Positions 5,312 through 6,859 of a DNA stretch of 6,859 nt are shown piece by piece. Numbering within the stretch: position 1 is the stretch's first letter; every line of letters begins with the position of its first letter. The notes under the pieces were generated by a model, which had not been told where the DNA came from, did not search any database, and worked only from the letters and a program-made list of their open reading frames with translations. A program made the translations under genes and the position numbers. Origin of the DNA: Oligoflexia bacterium (GTDB taxonomy: Bacteria > Bdellovibrionota > UBA1018 > CAIMNF01); NCBI GenBank assembly GCA_903842755.1, contig CAIMNF010000289.1:1-6859 (forward strand), in the 5' to 3' direction.

Positions 5312-6348
5312 ATATTTTAGTGACTCGCACGGACCGTTTGGGAGATGTGCTGCTTGCCACTCCAGTCCTTAAGCAATTGTGCGCAAAATTGCCTCATGCG
5401 AAAATTACGTTCCTCGTGCAAAAACAATGGATGGACGTGCTCCGCTATGGCGAAAAAATTAATCTCATGGTTTGGGATCCGCAAGAACCCCAAGATTTAT
5501 TTTTGCAAAGGCTGAAGCAAAAGACCTTTGATGTAGCGCTAGTTTTAAAAGATGATCGAGCCGTCTCTTGGGCTTTAAAAAAAGCTAAAATTCCAATTCG
5601 AATCGGACCTTACTCCACACTGCGATCGTTCTTTTTGTTTAACCGTGGGCTGATGCAACGACGATCCCGCTGTTTAATGCATGAGGCGGAATACAATGTA
5701 CAGCTTCTGACCCGACTAGGCATTGAGCAGGCGGTTCATCCTGCGGCGACGGTGCCGAGTCTACGGTCATGGATTGAAATTTCGGATCAGCACTCAGAAC
5801 AAGCAGTTGCGTGGATCAACAGTCGCAACCTTTTGCCAAAACAATATCTTTGTGTTCACCCAGGATCAAGCGGATCAGCACGGTATTTAAAACCGTCGGA
5901 TTTGAGCCGTTGGGTCAGCAGACTGGTAGCGGAGACTCCTTATAAACTCATCTTGACGGGAAGTGAGTCAGAGGCTGCGTTGTTGAATCAAATTGCGGAC
6001 GAAGCCAAACTCCCCCAGGAGCACATTTTTGGAGGAGCATCGGGGACTCAGCCACTGGGTGTGCTTGCTGCGCTCTACCGGAACGCGGAAGGAGTCGTTG
6101 CGCATGGAACGGGTCCGTTGCATCTGGCTGCGGCCACCGGCACGAAAGTTTATGCGATTTTCCCGCCTCTTTTTGTGCTTTCAGAAAAACGATGGGGGCC
6201 ATTGAGTGCCCAGCGGACCGTTTGGACACCCCCCGTTCGTTGCCCAGAAAAGTACCGTTGCCGGGGGGAGCGCTGCGACTATTTTGATTGTATGGAAAAA
6301 TTTAATCTTGATGAAGCGGTGACAACGATTTTAGGATGGAAGGCATGA
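5308..6348 (+). CDS. Glycosyltransferase family 9, LPS heptosyltransferase type
   Basis: The 346-aa GT-B enzyme belongs to GT9, which adds L-glycero-D-manno-heptose from ADP-heptose to the LPS inner core at the cytoplasmic face of the inner membrane. Evidence: N-terminal R-T-D-R-L-G-D-V-L-L-A-T-P (7-19), with Asp13 at the catalytic-base position known from WaaC; C-V-H-P-G-S-S-G (182-189); L-I-L-T-G-S-E-S-E (214-222); and G-T-G-P-L-H-L-A-A-A-T-G (267-278) for the nucleotide end. The last part has C312, C318, C323 and C328, similar to the Cys-containing tail of WaaF-like members. The residues before TGP are A-H-G rather than the usual N-D or S-D. Heptosyltransferase I, II or another acceptor cannot be told apart here. 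The start overlaps the cmk stop by 4 bp. Its neighbour, a heptose kinase, supports ADP-heptose as donor. Confidence 0.88.
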   Translation: MNILVTRTDRLGDVLLATPVLKQLCAKLPHAKITFLVQKQWMDVLRYGEKINLMVWDPQEPQDLFLQRLKQKTFDVALVLKDDRAVSWALKKAKIPIRIGPYSTLRSFFLFNRGLMQRRSRCLMHEAEYNVQLLTRLGIEQAVHPAATVPSLRSWIEISDQHSEQAVAWINSRNLLPKQYLCVHPGSSGSARYLKPSDLSRWVSRLVAETPYKLILTGSESEAALLNQIADEAKLPQEHIFGGASGTQPLGVLAALYRNAEGVVAHGTGPLHLAAATGTKVYAIFPPLFVLSEKRWGPLSAQRTVWTPPVRCPEKYRCRGERCDYFDCMEKFNLDEAVTTILGWKA

Positions 6349-6859
6349 AAAAAATTATATCGGAAGAACAACTGCTACAGACGCTGAGTCAGTTTCAATC
6401 CAAAAAACTTGCCGTGCTAGGCGATGTTGGAATTGACCGATATACCCAGGGCTCGGTGGATCGCATTAGCCCGGAAGCGCCAGTGCCGATCGTTTTTGTT
6501 CAAAGTGAATATTTTAAATTGGGATTAGCAGCCAATGTTGCCGATAATATTTTAGCGTTAAACGCAGAGGCAACGCTTACCGGTGTGATTGGTCAAGACG
6601 AAGACGGAAAAGTGTTGTGCCGGATGCTTCAGGAAAAGGGGTTTTCGACGAAAGCTTTGGTGGTCGATTCTACCCGCCGTACCATTTTAAAAGAGCGAAT
6701 TGTGGCGGAAACTCAACAAATGTTACGGGTAGATTACGAGAGTGTTCACCCATTGGGAGCCACCATCCAAAAGCGGATTTATGCTTCGATTATGGCGAGT
6801 CTTAAAAAAGCGGACGCGGTAATTATTGAAGATTATTCGAAAGGCTTATTAAGCAAAAA
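6345..6859 (+). CDS. rfaE1: D-glycero-beta-D-manno-heptose-7-phosphate kinase (RfaE1/HldE kinase domain), 3' truncated
   Basis: The start ATG overlaps the preceding stop by 4 bp, and AGGA at 6332-6335 lies 9 nt upstream. The 171 complete codons before the window edge give a PfkB/ribokinase-type N-terminus: L-A-V-L-G-D-V-G-I-D-R-Y (22-33), R-I-S-P-E-A-P-V-P-I-V (40-50), G-L-A-A-N-V-A-D-N-I (60-69), G-V-I-G-Q-D-E-D-G (80-88) and I-I-E-D-Y-S-K-G-L-L (160-169). R-I-S-P-E-A-P-V-P is diagnostic of RfaE1/HldE kinases, which make heptose 1,7-bisphosphate for ADP-heptose. G-L-A-A-N-V replaces the usual G-G-A-A-N-V. The ATP-site C-terminus lies outside, so whether a cytidylyltransferase domain (bifunctional HldE) follows cannot be seen. 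Confidence 0.92.
   Translation, partial: MKKIISEEQLLQTLSQFQSKKLAVLGDVGIDRYTQGSVDRISPEAPVPIVFVQSEYFKLGLAANVADNILALNAEATLTGVIGQDEDGKVLCRMLQEKGFSTKALVVDSTRRTILKERIVAETQQMLRVDYESVHPLGATIQKRIYASIMASLKKADAVIIEDYSKGLLSK

Noticed and set aside
6617..6805. Plus-strand 62-codon open frame near the window end
   Set aside because: It is out of frame within the RfaE1 kinase gene, which carries clear family motifs.

Overview
The window looks like ordinary chromosomal DNA from a Gram-negative bacterium that makes LPS. It encodes an LptE-type LPS-assembly lipoprotein, an ADP-heptose-type glycosyltransferase and a heptose-7-phosphate kinase. GC content is moderate (mid-40s percent by eye). The combination of a lone DciA, an Mla-type ATPase without its permease beside it, small lineage-specific lipoproteins and a tightly packed queC-hisC-cmk-GT9-kinase run suggests a Bdellovibrio-like or other 'delta'-type lineage. 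That placement is inference from gene content only. Genes are densely packed, with several overlaps and no sign of mobile DNA, phage, CRISPR or RNA genes.

Left part (1-1376, + strand): the last 32 codons of an alanine racemase (alr) run into an MlaF/Mkl-type ABC ATPase. That gene overlaps by 4 bp a small protein with a GYF_2-like N-terminus and a single C-terminal membrane helix. Middle part (1341-2639): a minus-strand DciA (DUF721) helicase-loader gene overlaps the preceding gene tail to tail by 36 bp and is divergent from lptE. lptE in turn meets, tail to tail with a 4 bp overlap, a minus-strand gene for a small Cys-containing lipoprotein whose signal peptide carries a perfect 15-bp tandem duplication.

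A 150-bp divergent intergenic region (2640-2789) holds an inverted repeat built around two back-to-back -35-like boxes, a possible hairpin over the lipoprotein gene's Shine-Dalgarno, and a pair of 7-bp direct repeats.

Right part (2790-6859, + strand): queC (preQ0 synthesis), a histidinol-phosphate/aromatic aminotransferase (hisC), cytidylate kinase (cmk), a family 9 glycosyltransferase (LPS inner-core heptosyltransferase type) and the start of an ADP-heptose-pathway kinase (RfaE1/HldE). From hisC onward every junction overlaps (17, 4 and 4 bp), implying one translationally coupled operon. Two genes act directly in LPS inner-core synthesis; Cmk supplies and recycles CMP, which is also released when CMP-Kdo is used.

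I found no novel defence, mobile or biosynthetic system here. The points worth a second look are small: the regulatory architecture at 2640-2790, the lipoprotein, the uncertain queC start, and the hisC-cmk junction, which may be a remnant of a larger aromatic amino-acid cluster.
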